A stretch of DNA of 64,000 nucleotides from Haemonchus contortus (GCA_000469685.2 LS997567.1:21810108-21874107), one strand, 5' to 3'. Shown: positions 1-13,858, counted from the stretch's first letter. The notes: generated from the letters alone by a model not told the origin. Numbers and translations are program-made.

Positions 1-2930
1 ACATACATACATACATACATACATACATACATACATACATACATACATACATACATACATACATACATACATACATACATACATACATACATACATACAT
101 ACATACATACATACATACATACATACATACATACATACATACATACATACATACATACATACATACATACATACATACATACATACATACATACATACAT
201 ACATACATACATACATACATACATACATACATACATACATACATACATACATACATACATACATACATACATACATACATACATACATACATACATACAT
301 ACATACATACATACATACATACATACATACATACATACATACATACATACATACATACATACATACATACATACATACATACATACATACATACATACAT
401 ACATACATACATACATACATACATACATACATACATACATACATACATACATACATACATACATACATACATACATACATACATACATACATACATACAT
501 ACATACATACATACATACATACATACATACATACATACATACATACATACATACATACATACATACATACATACATACATACATACATACATACATACAT
601 ACATACATACATACATACATACATACATACATACATACATACATACATACATACATACATACATACATACATACATACATACATACATACATACATACAT
701 ACATACATACATACATACATACATACATACATACATACATACATACATACATACATACATACATACATACATACATACATACATACATACATACATACAT
801 ACATACATACATACATACATACATACATACATACATACATACATACATACATACATACATACATACATACATACATACATACATACATACATACATACAT
901 ACATACATACATACATACATACATACATACATACATACATACATACATACATACATACATACATACATACATACATACATACATACATACATACATACAT
1001 ACATACATACATACATACATACATACATACATACATACATACATACATACATACATACATACATACATACATACATACATACATACATACATACATACAT
1101 ACATACATACATACATACATACATACATACATACATACATACATACATACATACATACATACATACATACATACATACATACATACATACATACATACAT
1201 ACATACATACATACATACATACATACATACATACATACATACATACATACATACATACATACATACATACATACATACATACATACATACATACATACAT
1301 ACATACATACATACATACATACATACATACATACATACATACATACATACATACATACATACATACATACATACATACATACATACATACATACATACAT
1401 ACATACATACATACATACATACATACATACATACATACATACATACATACATACATACATACATACATACATACATACATACATACATACATACATACAT
1501 ACATACATACATACATACATACATACATACATACATACATACATACATACATACATACATACATACATACATACATACATACATACATACATACATACAT
1601 ACATACATACATACATACATACATACATACATACATACATACATACATACATACATACATACATACATACATACATACATACATACATACATACATACAT
1701 ACATACATACATACATACATACATACATACATACATACATACATACATACATACATACATACATACATACATACATACATACATACATACATACATACAT
1801 ACATACATACATACATACATACATACATACATACATACATACATACATACATACATACATACATACATACATACATACATACATACATACATACATACAT
1901 ACATACATACATACATACATACATACATACATACATACATACATACATACATACATACATACATACATACATACATACATACATACATACATACATACAT
2001 ACATACATACATACATACATACATACATACATACATACATACATACATACATACATACATACATACATACATACATACATACATACATACATACATACAT
2101 ACATACATACATACATACATACATACATACATACATACATACATACATACATACATACATACATACATACATACATACATACATACATACATACATACAT
2201 ACATACATACATACATACATACATACATACATACATACATACATACATACATACATACATACATACATACATACATACATACATACATACATACATACAT
2301 ACATACATACATACATACATACATACATACATACATACATACATACATACATACATACATACATACATACATACATACATACATACATACATACATACAT
2401 ACATACATACATACATACATACATACATACATACATACATACATACATACATACATACATACATACATACATACATACATACATACATACATACATACAT
2501 ACATACATACATACATACATACATACATACATACATACATACATACATACATACATACATACATACATACATACATACATACATACATACATACATACAT
2601 ACATACATACATACATACATACATACATACATACATACATACATACATACATACATACATACATACATACATACATACATACATACATACATACATACAT
2701 ACATACATACATACATACATACATACATACATACATACATACATACATACATACATACATACATACATACATACATACATACATACATACATACATACAT
2801 ACATACATACATACATACATACATACATACATACATACATACATACATACATACATACATACATACATACATACATACATACATACATACATACATACAT
2901 ACATACACACATACACATATATATATATAC
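1..2930. repeat. (ACAT)n tetranucleotide microsatellite, ~2.9 kb
   Basis: More than 700 uninterrupted copies of ACAT (TATG on the minus strand) run from the window start to about 2905. They decay into ACAC/ACAT and then a short (AT)n tract to about 2930. No point interruptions are seen in the pure part. All six frames are open because the 12-nt cycle contains no stop codon, so long ORFs here are artefacts. The array sits in the 5' part of Helitron copy a, where other copies carry a short TGTCTGTATG-like stretch. The length may be limited by assembly. Confidence 0.99.
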
Positions 2931-2962
2931 GCACCGAACTTGCGGATCATATATAGTAAGGA
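1..2962 (-). mobile_element. Helitron copy a, 5' end, truncated by window start
   Basis: Read on the minus strand, the sequence from 2962 leftwards begins TCCTTACTATATATGA. This matches the 5' terminus of the other Helitron copies here (for example 50378 and 20277). It starts with TC, and the flanking host base on that strand is A, as expected for Helitron insertion between A and T. Everything to its left in the window is the (ACAT)n array, so the body and 3' hairpin lie outside. No Rep/helicase coding is visible, so this is a non-autonomous copy as far as can be seen. It lies only 129 bp from an AP-2 mu exon, inside the following intron. Confidence 0.7.
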
Positions 2963-3019
2963 TTTTGAAGGCTCTGGAAAGTGATCAAGTGAACGGACTC
3001 ACAAACCCAGAAAAAGCTG

Positions 3020-3078
3020 GGTAAACCTTTTACACAATATTTAACAACAATAAACCTTTTACACAATATTTAACAATA
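3020..3078. repeat. Short tandem duplication beside the AP-2 mu exon
   Basis: The sequence TAAACCTTTTACACAATATT occurs twice in direct orientation, 28 bp apart, just inside the intron downstream of the exon at 3092-3227. No function is evident. Confidence 0.8.
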
Positions 3079-3091
3079 AGAAAGAACCGAC

Positions 3092-3227
3092 CTTGTTGGC
3101 TCATCAGCAGGTTTACGTACTCAATGACATCAAGGAAGAGCTCATTTCGTCTATATTTTATGCCCTCTCGTCTCCACCCAATTTGCCCAGTGACTTGAGA
3201 AGTTATTTGCGATTGTTCTTCTTTTGA
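3092..3227 (-). CDS. dpy-23: AP-2 complex mu subunit, exon covering linker and start of the mu homology domain
   Basis: This 136-nt exon is bounded on the minus strand by ...TTTTAG before 3227 and a GTCGGT donor after 3092. It encodes 45 codons plus one base. The peptide begins [18 protein letters not shown] and ends [10 protein letters not shown], an almost exact match to metazoan AP-2 mu (C. elegans dpy-23/apm-2). It spans the regulatory linker, including the QVTGQIGW threonine that corresponds to the mammalian AAK1 site (Thr156), and the first strands of the cargo-binding mu homology domain. AP-2 mu recognises Yxx-phi signals and PIP2 during clathrin-mediated endocytosis at the plasma membrane. 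Start phase 0 matches the end phase of the microexon at 44920-44937; end phase is 1. The next exon lies left of base 1. The exon is intact. Confidence 0.95.
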
Positions 3228-3427
3228 CTAAAACTGATACTGTAAATAGTGTATAAGCTCTTAAAATTAAATCAATTCATCTAGTACTTCCTGTTACCTT
3301 GCTATTTGACTAATTTTTATCGATCTTTAGTTTCGATACTTCTCACTCAACAACCTCTGTACTTCTGTACTGAAGCCATTTGAGAATCTCATGATGCTCA
3401 TGTAATATCTAATGCCCTCTTACTTAA

Positions 3428-4180
3428 AGGCACAGTTCACGATAACTTCGGGTAATCCAGATTATGATGAAAAATGGAAGATAAGATCGAAACTAGTGCG
3501 ACTGAGGTGAATAAACTGCGTGCATCGGTGTTTCCAAAGTGAAAGAAGGCCTCGAAAAACCGTTAAAAAGTGGGCTGGACGAGAATGAAACCAGAAAAAT
3601 GAAGAAGAGTGGGGCGTCCGGACGAGCTAAACAGTGTGTTTCACTGCACGCGTGTGGGTCCTGGTGCGAATATCAGACACTGGTAAGCAAAAATCCATTC
3701 ACTTATAAGCACAAATAAACAAAAAAACCCTGGTAACAGCAGAAGTAGCTCACCTTTTTCAGCCTCTAGGAGTTGGAAACTAAACAAGGGATCGCGGCAG
3801 CAAAAAGATGAACAGAGGAAAAAAGAATGGGAGAAATACATCGCCTCATCACTTGGCGATTAGCTGATTGTGCGTGGGTCCTAGAACGAATAAAGGCAAT
3901 CTGTATTGTCTCGACACTCGTCTAAGTGACATCGATCGAGAGGCGGGAAAGCGACTCAAAACAGCAACAGGGCTTCGACTATGCCCTGACAGTCGAGAGA
4001 TACATCCCAAACAGTTACATGTTCGAGGGGCGGGAAAGAGAACTACGGCAGCAACGGGGCTTCCACTATGCCTTAAGCGCCGAGTTTGTGAGAGCAAGAG
4101 AGTCCCTTCTTCCACCCATGGGGGCGCTGAGTATTCCTAAAGGAAGAACCCAATAACCTTTTTTATCGTGAACCGTGCCT
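3428..4180. mobile_element. TTAA family A element, copy 1 (753 bp, non-autonomous)
   Basis: The left end reads TTAA then AGGCACAGTTCACGATAA. The right end is the inverse, TTATCGTGAACCGTGCCT then TTAA. TTAA flanks both termini, so this is consistent with a piggyBac-type TTAA target duplication. Related copies lie at 13213-13858, 29248-29800, 32470-32890 (fragment) and 58947-59078. No transposase is encoded. The internal sequence is shared with copy 2, including the GTGGGTCC stretches and the TTTTTCAGCCTCTAG region. Confidence 0.8.
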
Positions 4181-4184
4181 TTAA

Positions 4185-5364
4185 GTACCGTGGGTTTTTT
4201 GATTTTTCTATATTTTTTTCGGATAATGATTCACTCGAATGATATTTACCTGTTCAACGAAAAGAATGGTCTCTCAAAGGTCATTTATGATTGAGCTTGA
4301 ATTTTAGGCTCGCGCGAGATGTGGGAGATTGACGAAAGCTAGGCAAACTAGCGGCAAACACGACCTCTTTTTTTCAATGAAGAAGTCAACTAGTGATTCT
4401 ATCGTTTACTCAGTCACGACTTCTCCTGAACACTTCCCTATTGATTTCTCCAACATCCCCTATCATCTTTTTCTAGAGCGGTTCCGCGTTATATTCAGAG
4501 TCCGAATGTTGCCGTTCGTCCATAGCGATCTTAAAAATTTTGTTTCTCACAGACACTCCTTCATCTTTTTTCTTTTTTTTTCTTCATTTCGACACCACTT
4601 CTAATCCTTCCAGGGCTCATTTCCTTCATTACCCGGACATGAGTTTCGTTTTTGATTGTCTTCTGTGTCATAGTCTATTGTCTTACTACTATACTAAAAT
4701 TCAGTTCAAGTACCACGTACACAACACAAATATCACGAGCAGCCTTGATACCGTCGATATCTCGATTAAAAGCGAACGACAAGGTGTACCGGAAGTGCTC
4801 TCTCGGACCGGAAAAAGTAGTCATTGCACAGCGTGTGACCTTCAACCCTAACGGAAATCAATTCGGAAGAAAAAACATCACGGCATGTTGGGGAGGACTG
4901 CTCATCATAGAGGACTGTTGGAAATAGTCGCGCCCGAGTAAACAGCTGATCACCTGTAGATTTCTTGCACAGGAATTGAGTGCAGAAGCAGAGCAGAAGA
5001 CCATAGCGAAGAAGCATATGCAACAGAACTCTTGTATCCTCCACAATATCCTTGAAGAAATCAAGCGAGAGCTTCGAAAATTCAAGTCTTTGAGGATATT
5101 CAAAACTATGAAAAACAGCTTGATGACCACTCCATTCTTACAAGTATTTTTTGCTAGAAATAGACAGCATTTACCATACTTCTTCGTGCATTGAGCTTAG
5201 ATACGTCTAAAATTACACGCATATGTACTAACGGATCAGTGTTACAGAAAGAAGTTCTGAACTCTGCTTTAACACGCGAGGCCTTACGTTCATACTTGTC
5301 GAGGAAGTTCATCTTCAAGATATTAGCTTTTCCGCTCCACAAGCTACCACTATATCAAATCGGA
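4185..5364. other. Unassigned intronic sequence
   Basis: Only short open frames (up to ~100 codons) without recognisable motifs occur here on either strand. There is no clear terminal repeat, and pyrimidine-rich tracts occur near 4560. I see no supportable gene. Confidence 0.5.
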
Positions 5365-7068
5365 TACTGAAGAACAGACTGTCGCCTAAACCTACACCCT
5401 GAAGAAACGCCGGGCGAGTTGTCGCGAGACATTTGTCAAGGTTCTGGACATTTGTCAAGTATATAGCTTGTGAATCAAGCAATTCGTTGCGGGACCCACG
5501 CTATCGACTCTACTTTCGTTTCATTTTGGTGCTACTTATGAATTGTTGTTGGAAGAGATGATGTTAAGAGTGTCCGCACCCATGAAAGATCCGGAATTAA
5601 GGGAAGAGATGACAATATACGTTGTTTGAAAGGTAAGCTGTCGTTTTGCCAAAGAATATTAGCTTTTCCACCGAGTAGAAATCTCCTCTGGATCACTGGC
5701 GCCTGACAACATGGGGAAGTAGGGAGAAGCAAGATCTGCATTCTTACTGCTTCCTTCTCAAAGATTATCATAATATGGCGACCTTGAAGCAAATGGCGTG
5801 GCTTTAGGGTCAGCATAGTATAATTGAAGTTAATGTAGTCCTAGGTGCGGAGCATACCGCTTTGCCTCACAATACATTGCACTGGATCAAATTGGCCTTC
5901 AAATACACTGCTGTCATGAATAAATATTCATTACCTGGCACGTTTCTACCCGGTGTACTGCGCTCCACTTCCCTTTTCAGCCTAATAACTATACGAGGCT
6001 TTTAGAAAATGGCATCAAATTGCATTGAGAGAAGGACTTCAAAAAAAAAAGAGTGCCATTTCGCTTCAAAACGCATTTACATGAAGTTATACCATTAGAC
6101 CAAAAGGAAACATGCACGTTATTCCCATTATTTGAAAAGAGACCTTTTAACCCATTGACAACCGCGTGGCCCGCCGGCGGGTCACGCCATATCGTGTTTC
6201 TGTAGTATTTATATTATTTATCAAGTGTTCTTATAATTTTTTCCCATGTTTTCAAGTATCAGCTGAGCTCACAACCTTCTAGAGAATCTTGAGGCATCGA
6301 AGTCCAGGAATCAGCCACTTCCAACTACAGTTATAAGAGAAATTAAAAGTTAATGTAAGGACAATGTAAAAGGCGCGGTCGCCAATGTGTTAAAATGAGT
6401 AAGGTTGTGATTGATATTCTGTCTTTTAGGTTCTTTTTACTGATGAGCCTTTTCCCGTGACGGAGTCTTCCTTTTGAACATCACTACATTTCAATCAAAC
6501 GTTTTATGGTGGCATACTCTTACCGGATGGGTTATTAATGTTAATGTAATGTAATCGAAACCATTTTATTGTGGCTCTCTGCACAGTTAACCGTTGAGAA
6601 ACCGTTTCAGGTTACAGGTTATATGACGTATCGGAAGGAGGAGGCACAAAAGTTTACGAAAAAAGTTCCGCCCTACAGAAAGTGTATGCCTGTTGTCCAA
6701 AGAAACGAGCAGCTGAGTGAAATTTGAACTGAAATGGAAATACTTGCCGTCCCGGATCCCCGTTTCTACATCCATCGGGAGAGACTTCGTAGAGCTCTCC
6801 TCTTCCCATGGTTCGCCTCTTATTTTCAAAATTTTCCTCCTTAGATGTCATATACCCTCTTTCAAACAACGTATTATGCCACCTTTTCCTTCACATTCGG
6901 CATGTGTGCGGACACTCGGAACATCGAAGTGAAGCTACAGTAAAGGCACGATGGTGTGGGTCCCGCAACGAACTAGATTCAAACAGTGGGCAATTTGCCA
7001 AAAAAAAAACTCGGCCGGCGTTTCTTCAGGGTATAGGTTTAGGCGACAGTGAAGAACAGCTTGACTGA
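5365..7068. mobile_element. Inverted-repeat (foldback) element ~1.7 kb
   Basis: The left arm (about 5365-5760) and right arm (about 6640-7068) are diverged inverted copies. Both contain the GCCTAAACCTA...CCCTGAAGAAACGCCGG stretch, a GTTGCGGGACCCAC stretch, GAGTGTCCGCAC and ATACGTTGTTTGAAAG, in mirror order. The centre holds a separate TTAA family B insertion (6151-6389). No protein is recognisable. It may be a decayed DNA transposon with long inverted ends; exact termini are not resolved. Confidence 0.6.
6151..6389. mobile_element. TTAA family B MITE, copy 1 (239 bp)
   Basis: TTAA flanks an element beginning CCCATTGACAACCGCG and ending CGCGGTCGCCAATGTG, i.e. inverted termini of about 16 bp with few mismatches. 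The CC...GG ends and TTAA duplication fit a piggyBac-derived MITE. A longer copy lies at 61903-62460. It is non-coding and AT-rich inside. Confidence 0.8.
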
Positions 7069-7850
7069 ACACCTTTTGTCAACGTATCGCTATGATGCGA
7101 ACCAACTGATGAGAAGCACCTTGGGAGCGAATTCACACTATTAGTCGAACACGGCCGTAGCTAGCATCATGACAGGAGCGCACATACTAGCAGCTATCAT
7201 GTAACAAGTGCGAGGGTAAAAAACCAAAGATCACCTCACACCCTAGCAACAAGTGGTGGTTACGATAACATCAATCCAAGTCCGCTGAGCATCTCAACCA
7301 ATGTGCACCAGTGCTGGTAACTTCAGCCATTTTGGAAAATAAGGAAGCCTGTCAGTATGGTTATAAGCAGCATAGAGTTGACATGGCTAGTAACAACCAA
7401 GAAAATCACTCATGCGAAACAACCAAAAGACGTACATCAATACGTCCGGTCGAAACTTTGCCTCAATGTCAGACATGAAAAACAAACCAGTGAAACGAAA
7501 AGAATCCGTCAGAAATCAAGAAGACTATTGTGCCAAATAATTCGATAGCTGTAAAATCGAGATGTTGAGGATAAAACGACAAATACAGAAGCAGCACCAT
7601 TTAGGAAGGACCACTGTTACATCTTGACACGTTCTGAGAACATAGTGAGATATTTTGCATGCGGAAACATATGAGATGAATTACCATGCCGATGTCGCCT
7701 ATATTGTCTTATGCAGACTGGTTCATTTATAGAGTGCATTTACATATGTGGGCGCTTCAATCTCTAGCTCTTTCTTGGTTTGTCATTTTGAATAAACGTT
7801 GTGTGTATCTACGGATCTCTTTCCCTATGGGGGTTACAGGAGGTTACAGG
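7069..7850. other. Unassigned intronic sequence
   Basis: No terminal repeats, no recognisable protein and no exon with conserved coding potential were seen on either strand. Confidence 0.45.
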
Positions 7851-9035
7851 ACCGTTGTCAACCGCGTAAGTAGTGACTCAGCGTTTTTGTCGTTTTCTCT
7901 GCGTCTCCTCAAATAGGCATCTCACCGCGAAAAGGAAAGAGGGCAGACGAAAGAGCTCGCCATTTCTCAATGCCTCCTATTACCATTGAGATACAATAGG
8001 ATACCTAGCGAACACTGTCGGGTTAAGATTGGATAAATGGTGTTGGAGATCTTCAGACGATATTGTTGATCTCAGCGCTGATTCCCATAAAAACAAAGTA
8101 TCAAGTAGATACTTAGGTTTTCTACAAGCCACATAGATTTTTCGCGGTGTAGATGTTCTACGCAGACGTTTTATTAATATTCGGACAAAGATCAAGCCTT
8201 CGCTTCTCTCAGACTACCTGAACTTCGAAATTTGCTTAGTTGGAAGAAGTCTTTCTGAAAATTCTTCGACTCTTGGACCCATTCGAATGTCTACTCATGA
8301 CGAGAGAGCGCTCTGTAGGAGAGTACGGACAATGAGCGGACACGCCCTCCTCCCGCTGGTGAACACGAGACGCAGAGTTTGCCTCGCCGTCTAATTCTCT
8401 CAGCGAGAGAAATTCTGGTTGACAACAGCCCTGTAACCGTTAGAGGACCGTTGTCAACCGCGTGTGTAGTGACTCAGCGTTTTTGTCGTTCTCTCTGCGT
8501 CTCCTTAAATAGGTATCTCACTGCGAAAAGGGTAGAGGGCAGAAGAAAGAGCTCGCCATTCCTCAATACCTACGATTACCAGTTATACAATAGGATATTT
8601 AGCGAACACTGTCGGGTTAAAATTGAATCAATGGTATTGCAGATCTTCAAACGACATTGTTGATCTCAGCGCTGATTTCCATAAAAACAAAGTAGAAAAT
8701 AGGTTGCAAACTTGGGTTTTCTACAAGCTACATAGGTTTTTCTCGGTGTAGATGTTCTATGCAGACGTTTTATTAATATTTGGACAAGAATCAAGCCTTT
8801 GCTTCTTTCAGAGTACCGGAACTTCGAAATACGAAGTTTTCTTAGTAGGAAGAAGTCTGCCTTCCAAAAGTCTTCGATTCTTGGACCCATTCGAGTGTCT
8901 ACTCTTGACGAGAGAGCGCTCTGAAGGAAAGTACGCACCCTCCTCCCGCTGGTAAACACGAGACGCAGAGATTGCTTCGCCGTCTGATTCTCTCAGCGAG
9001 AGAAATTCTGGTTGATAACAGCCCTGTAACCTCAC
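7851..9035. repeat. Tandem duplication, two ~596-bp units
   Basis: Unit 1 (7851-8446) and unit 2 (8447-9035) are direct repeats. Each starts ACCGTTGTCAACCGCG and ends with the CAGCGAGAGAAATTCTGGTT...AACAGCCCTGTAAC stretch, with scattered substitutions and small indels. Minus-strand frames share a KRLRRTSTPRK-like peptide, but stops and frameshifts prevent a family call. Probably duplicated remnants of an unidentified transposon. Confidence 0.75.
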
Positions 9036-9099
9036 TATGGCTTCTCTCTCATTGAAGGATCCCTAGCCCGTTAGTGACGAGGCTGCGTAGGGCGTCATC

Positions 9100-12000
9100 A
9101 GGTGCCGGACAGGGGACTTAATAGCCGACCAAAAGCCACAGGTAATGGCCCAGAGACGCAGGTGGATTCAGAAGATGGACTTCTTGATTCTGCTGAGCTG
9201 GTCTATATACCGTCTCTCTCTCGCAGGCGTATCCACGAATACGTGTGTGGAGTCTGTGGGTGCATTTGTATCCTGCCCGTCAGCTCAGCCAGAAGCTTGC
9301 ATTCGAGTGACTGGGAAGTATCTGCGCGGCGATCCGGGATTTTAAGAACAAAGCCCCTCGGAATAGCCTGGCAAGCTCCCGGACTCAACCTAGCCCACTC
9401 GTCAGAGCCTGGCAAGCTACATGTGGGTATCTACGCGCCAGAAACAGCAATAGAAATGGGCCTCATTCCCATGAACCTGAGGGGGCCCTCAATACGGCAT
9501 CGTTAGGTAGGACCGCTAGGGAGAGGCTGCTAAAATTTCATGGCCATAACAGGCTGCCTAAAAGGAGAAGGGCTGAGATGGCGATCTGTGCCTTCGATGC
9601 ACGAACGCTTGCATCGGAAACGTGTATAGAAGACCTGATGATGCACGCTAGGAAGATCAATTACGATGCCATCGGACTGACCGAGACGAGAAGGCATCGC
9701 CAGTTGCACGCCTTATTCGATTGTGGAGAAGAACGGCGTCGGCGGTGTGTGTGTTCTCGTCAACACGCGCTTGGCTATGAACATCGATTCGTAGGAAAGC
9801 TTAACAACTGGAATCGGAAGTTCGCAATTAAGATGCGGCTCAACCCCACTCTAACCATCTTCTTTGCCTATGCACCTATAACGGGCTACGAAGAAGAGGA
9901 GTTGGAAGCGTTTTATATGGGTCCGGAGAGGTTCTACAGAGAAGACCACTTCCTTTAAAGTCATGCTCCGTGATTTTAGCGCCAAGATTGGCCCCAGAAG
10001 AGCGACTGAGAGCTCTAAAAGGGACTCACGGAATGGAATGGAACGAGCAGGGTGAAAGGCTGTCCGAATTTATCATGTCGACCCACACCATCCATAGTAA
10101 TTTGCAATTCCAGAGGCCCTCTCATTTGCGATGACATGTGGGTCACCTGGAAGACAGTTCCATAGTGAAAGACCACATCATCTTCAATCGTAGATTTTGC
10201 CTGACTGACGTCGCTGTTATCCGAAGTTCTACACGGGATCGGGCCATCGTCTCCTCCACGCCAGATTCTGCTTCTCAGCGCGTGGAGAGGGACAGCTATG
10301 GAGTTTAGGGTCCTCCATCAACTGAGGCCACTTCCTTTACCTTGCGAGTGAATGGGGAGATTCCGTTATCGACAACATCGATGAAGAATACAACCGGCTC
10401 GTCGAACATCTTCATGATTGCGCTAGGAAAGCAGAGAGTCTAGAAGTAGCCAAGAGACGACTCTCATCGAAGACTCCAGAGCTGATACGCTAGGGTGGAG
10501 TCGCTTAAGCCCCAGGCAATCATCAACAAATGTCCGAATTTGCGAAGGTATGCAGTGAAGCGATAAGGGAAGACCTGAAAGAGAAACGAGCAGCACTTAT
10601 AGACGAAGCTGGCAAGGCCATTCGCAATGCCCGACGCAGCTTCGCCAATTATAAGGGCAATGGAGAAGGTTGTTTACGACTTCTACTCGGATTTCGTCGA
10701 CCGCCACATCTACCTGCCTACCTACCATCTTAGGCAAAACGGATATGTCGTCCCTTCAGCTTTCCCATCCAAAACTCATGCTACCAACTCGACAAAGAAT
10801 TGCACGGCTCCGATCCCGATAGGATCAAACCAGAACATCTAGTCTTGCACTTGTTATCGTCCGAAATCTGACTAGGCTATTTACGCGGTACCTGCCGGAG
10901 TACAAAGTGTCCACGCCGTTGGAACTAGCAAGACTATGTTCCTGTACAAGAAGGGATATTCCGACAATATTGGCGACTATCGCCCAATATACCTGCTGTC
11001 TGTAATCTACAAGCTTTTCACGCGTGTCATCCTCAACAGGATTGACAGAATATTAGATGAAGGGCAGCCATGCGAGCAAGCAGGGTTTCGGAGAGGGTCC
11101 AGCACAATCGATCATATCCACATTCTTACAAAACTCATTATGTATTGCGAGAGTACAAAATGCCGTTATGTCTTGGTTCATCGATTTGAAGAAAGCCTTC
11201 GACACCGTTGAAACAGAAGCGGTTATTGAAGCCCTGGGCAACTAGGGTGTATTTACTCAGTATATAAGGTTGCTTCTTGAGCTTTACGACAACTTTACGA
11301 CCAGGATTTCACCATTCTACAAGGAAGCCATTGTTAACGTGAAGAGAGGTGCCCGGCAAGGCGATACTATTGCGCCCAAACTTTTCACTGTCGCTCTCGA
11401 GAATATCATGCGTCATTTGTAATGGAAAGACTTGGGAGTGAAGGTCGACGGCCGCTATCTACATCACCCCCGCTTCGCAGACGACATCGTGCTTATAACA
11501 CAGAGCATCGAGGAAACGGAACGAGTGCTGGCCGAGTTTGACAATGCTTGTGGAAAGATCGGATTGAGACTGAACTTAGCGAAGACGATGATCATGAAAA
11601 ACGGATTGGTACCTGATGCCTCCTAAACGGAACGAATATTTCAGAATGCTCTAGCTATGCGTATCTAGGTCGATAAGTCAACATGATGAACGACCTGGCT
11701 CCGGAGCTGTACAGAAGGAAACGCGCCGCGTGGGAGGGAGGGGAGCATTCAAAAATATAGAGAGAATAGTGAAGAAGACAAAGAACATCCGGCTCCGCGT
11801 TTACCTTTTCGGCACTGCTGTCATTCCTGCTTTGACGTACGCCTACGAGACTTGGCCTCCATGAAGCAGGATGAGCATTCTGTCAGCGTTACTCAACGCG
11901 CTTTGGAAAGGACGATGTTCGGAATTTCCCTATTCACGCAAATGCAGAGGGGAATCCGGAGTTCCGAGCTCCGTCAACGAACAAAGATCAGGGATGCCGT

Positions 12001-12262
12001 TGATCGCGCCAAGCAATCGAAGGCCGAACCTGTTATGCGATACCGTTGGACCAGGGCGGTTACTCGGGATATCAAATAAACTCCAGGACGGCCGCAGACG
12101 ATGGTCAGACTCTTCGCGAAAGCCCTGAACGAAAGGAATGCTGAGCCTCGTGTCCCTGAAGCGAGGTCGAATTGTGACGATTCATTGAACCACTCTGACT
12201 CCTCACAGGGACGAATGAAGACGTTACTGGCGCCTGCTCGAGGAAGTCGATGATCAACGGGA
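9100..12262 (+). pseudogene. RTE-clade non-LTR retrotransposon (LINE 1), decayed
   Basis: An APE-type endonuclease fragment (9578-9958) starts CAFDARTLAS and contains the GLTETRRHR motif. It is followed by a spacer with stops, the reverse transcriptase (10936-11626) and a C-terminal domain (11852-12262). In the RT, NIGDYRPIYLLS, the DLKKAFD motif with the first catalytic Asp, the RGARQGD motif and FADDI with the catalytic Asp pair are visible. The C-terminus carries the RW...KALNERNAEPRVP...WRRYW pattern typical of strongylid RTE elements. Frames shift repeatedly and in-frame stops occur (for example near 11245 and 11420), so it cannot encode a working protein. RTE elements copy their RNA into DNA at endonuclease nicks. 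The region 9100-9577 is probably its 5' part. Confidence 0.9.
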
Positions 12263-13208
12263 CGACAGGTCATACAGGTGATGTGTCCGTTTACTGTATA
12301 TATGTTTGTTTTGTTCGAGCTGTGGTCAGCGGGCGAAACCTCTCATGGTCACTGGACCTCTTTTACGCGACTGTCTATTGTCTGAGGCTAGGCCGTTTTT
12401 CTGTTACAAGGAAAAAGTATTCAGTCGCAGTGTCCATTTGAGATGAGGTGCAAGACGAGATGTACTTCGTAGGTGTTTTCAGGCGCCAACCTCAAATCAC
12501 TCTTCGAATCTGCTGAACGATTCTGGTAACAAAATTACGGGAATAGCGGTGCCCTCGAACATCGAACACTCAAGAGTGGGTTACGAAACTTCCGGCAGCT
12601 TCATACTTTTTCGAGAGGAGGTCGAGTAACTCATCCGACCAGGGCCCCCTTCGGAAGAAGTACTGTCCTCACATCCGAAGCCGGAGATGCGTTGGTACAA
12701 GTGAAGTGACATTTATGAAGTACTGTTGGAACACTAGGTAGGATGAATTCATGTACACAAGAAAATCCAGCAATTGCCATGGAATACTTTTCGGGGGTAA
12801 TCGTGGTGATACGGTGGTAAAGGATGCCACGACTAGACTCAAAACCCCAGATCACATGCGACTTCCTCTGAAATTGTCCAAAATGGAATTTCCACAGTAA
12901 ATTCACCATTTGATGGAGATCGCTGTCGTGTAGTGAAATTCCTGAAACCATTTTAAAACCATTGTCTTCTTTTTTCACCTTCTCTGCTAGAACCTAGAAG
13001 CCGACGGATCGATCCGCTTGTCTCGCAATTGATAGTGTTGACAGGCATAGTATCAAAAGGTATAGTAATAAGTTCACTACCACATTCGTTCCTTCCTAAA
13101 CGGTGCGCGTGTCATGTAGCCAAAGCCCAACAAATACGATAACACCACCGGCTGCCAGGATTTGCAGAAATAGAAAATAAGCTGCCAATTCTGAAAACGG
13201 CAATGCAT
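12263..13208. other. Unassigned sequence with one 115-codon minus frame
   Basis: The longest open frame is 12631-12978 on the minus strand (115 codons, basic and aromatic-rich, with no domain I recognise). There are no splice or terminal-repeat signals I can tie to it. Probably transposon-derived, but unproven. Confidence 0.4.
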
Positions 13209-13212
13209 TTAA

Positions 13213-13858
13213 AGGCACAGTTCACGATAATTTTGGGTAATCCAGATTATGATGAAAAATGGAAGACAAGATCGAAACTAGGGCGATGAAGGTGAAGAAA
13301 CTGCTTGTATCGGTGTTTCCAGAGCAAAAAAAGGCTTTGCAAAACCAGTAAAAAGGGGACTGAACGAGAATGAGACCAGAAAAATGAAGAAGAGTGGGGC
13401 GTTTGGACGAGCTATACAATGTGTATCACTGCGTACGTGTGGGTCCTGGTGCGAATAACAGACTACGGTAAGCAAAAATTCATTCAATTATAAGCATGAG
13501 TAAACAAAAAACCCTAATAACAGCAAACGTAGCTCACTTTTTCAGCCTCTAGAAGTAGGAAATCAAATAAGGGATCGGGGCTGCAAAAAAAATAGCAGAG
13601 GGAAAAAGAATGGGAGAAGAACATCGCCTCATCACTCGGCGATCAGCTGATTGTGCGTGGGTCCTAAAACGAATGGTTGCAATCTGTACTGTCTCGACAC
13701 GCGTCTGACGTGACATCGATCGAGGGGCGGAAAAGCCAATTACGGCAGCAACAGCGTTGAGATTTTGAGAGCGAGAGGGTCCCTTCTACCACCCATGGTG
13801 GCCGCTGAGTATTGATAAGGTAAGAACTCAGTAACCTTTTTTATCGTGAACCGTGCCG
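13213..13858. mobile_element. TTAA family A element, copy 2 (646 bp)
   Basis: TTAA (13209-13212) then AGGCACAGTTCACGATAA at the left, and TTATCGTGAACCGTGCCG then TTAA (13859-13862) at the right. It forms the outer part of the left inverted arm described at 13490-15415. Internal sequence matches copy 1 (3428) and, in inverse orientation, 29248-29800. Non-coding. Confidence 0.8.

Noticed and set aside
1..2930. Telomere or centromere satellite
   Set aside because: The unit is ACAT, not TTAGGC. It ends at a Helitron terminus and lies 160 bp from a coding exon.
12631..12978. 115-codon minus frame as a host gene
   Set aside because: No recognised domain, splice signals or conserved neighbours; kept only as unassigned sequence.
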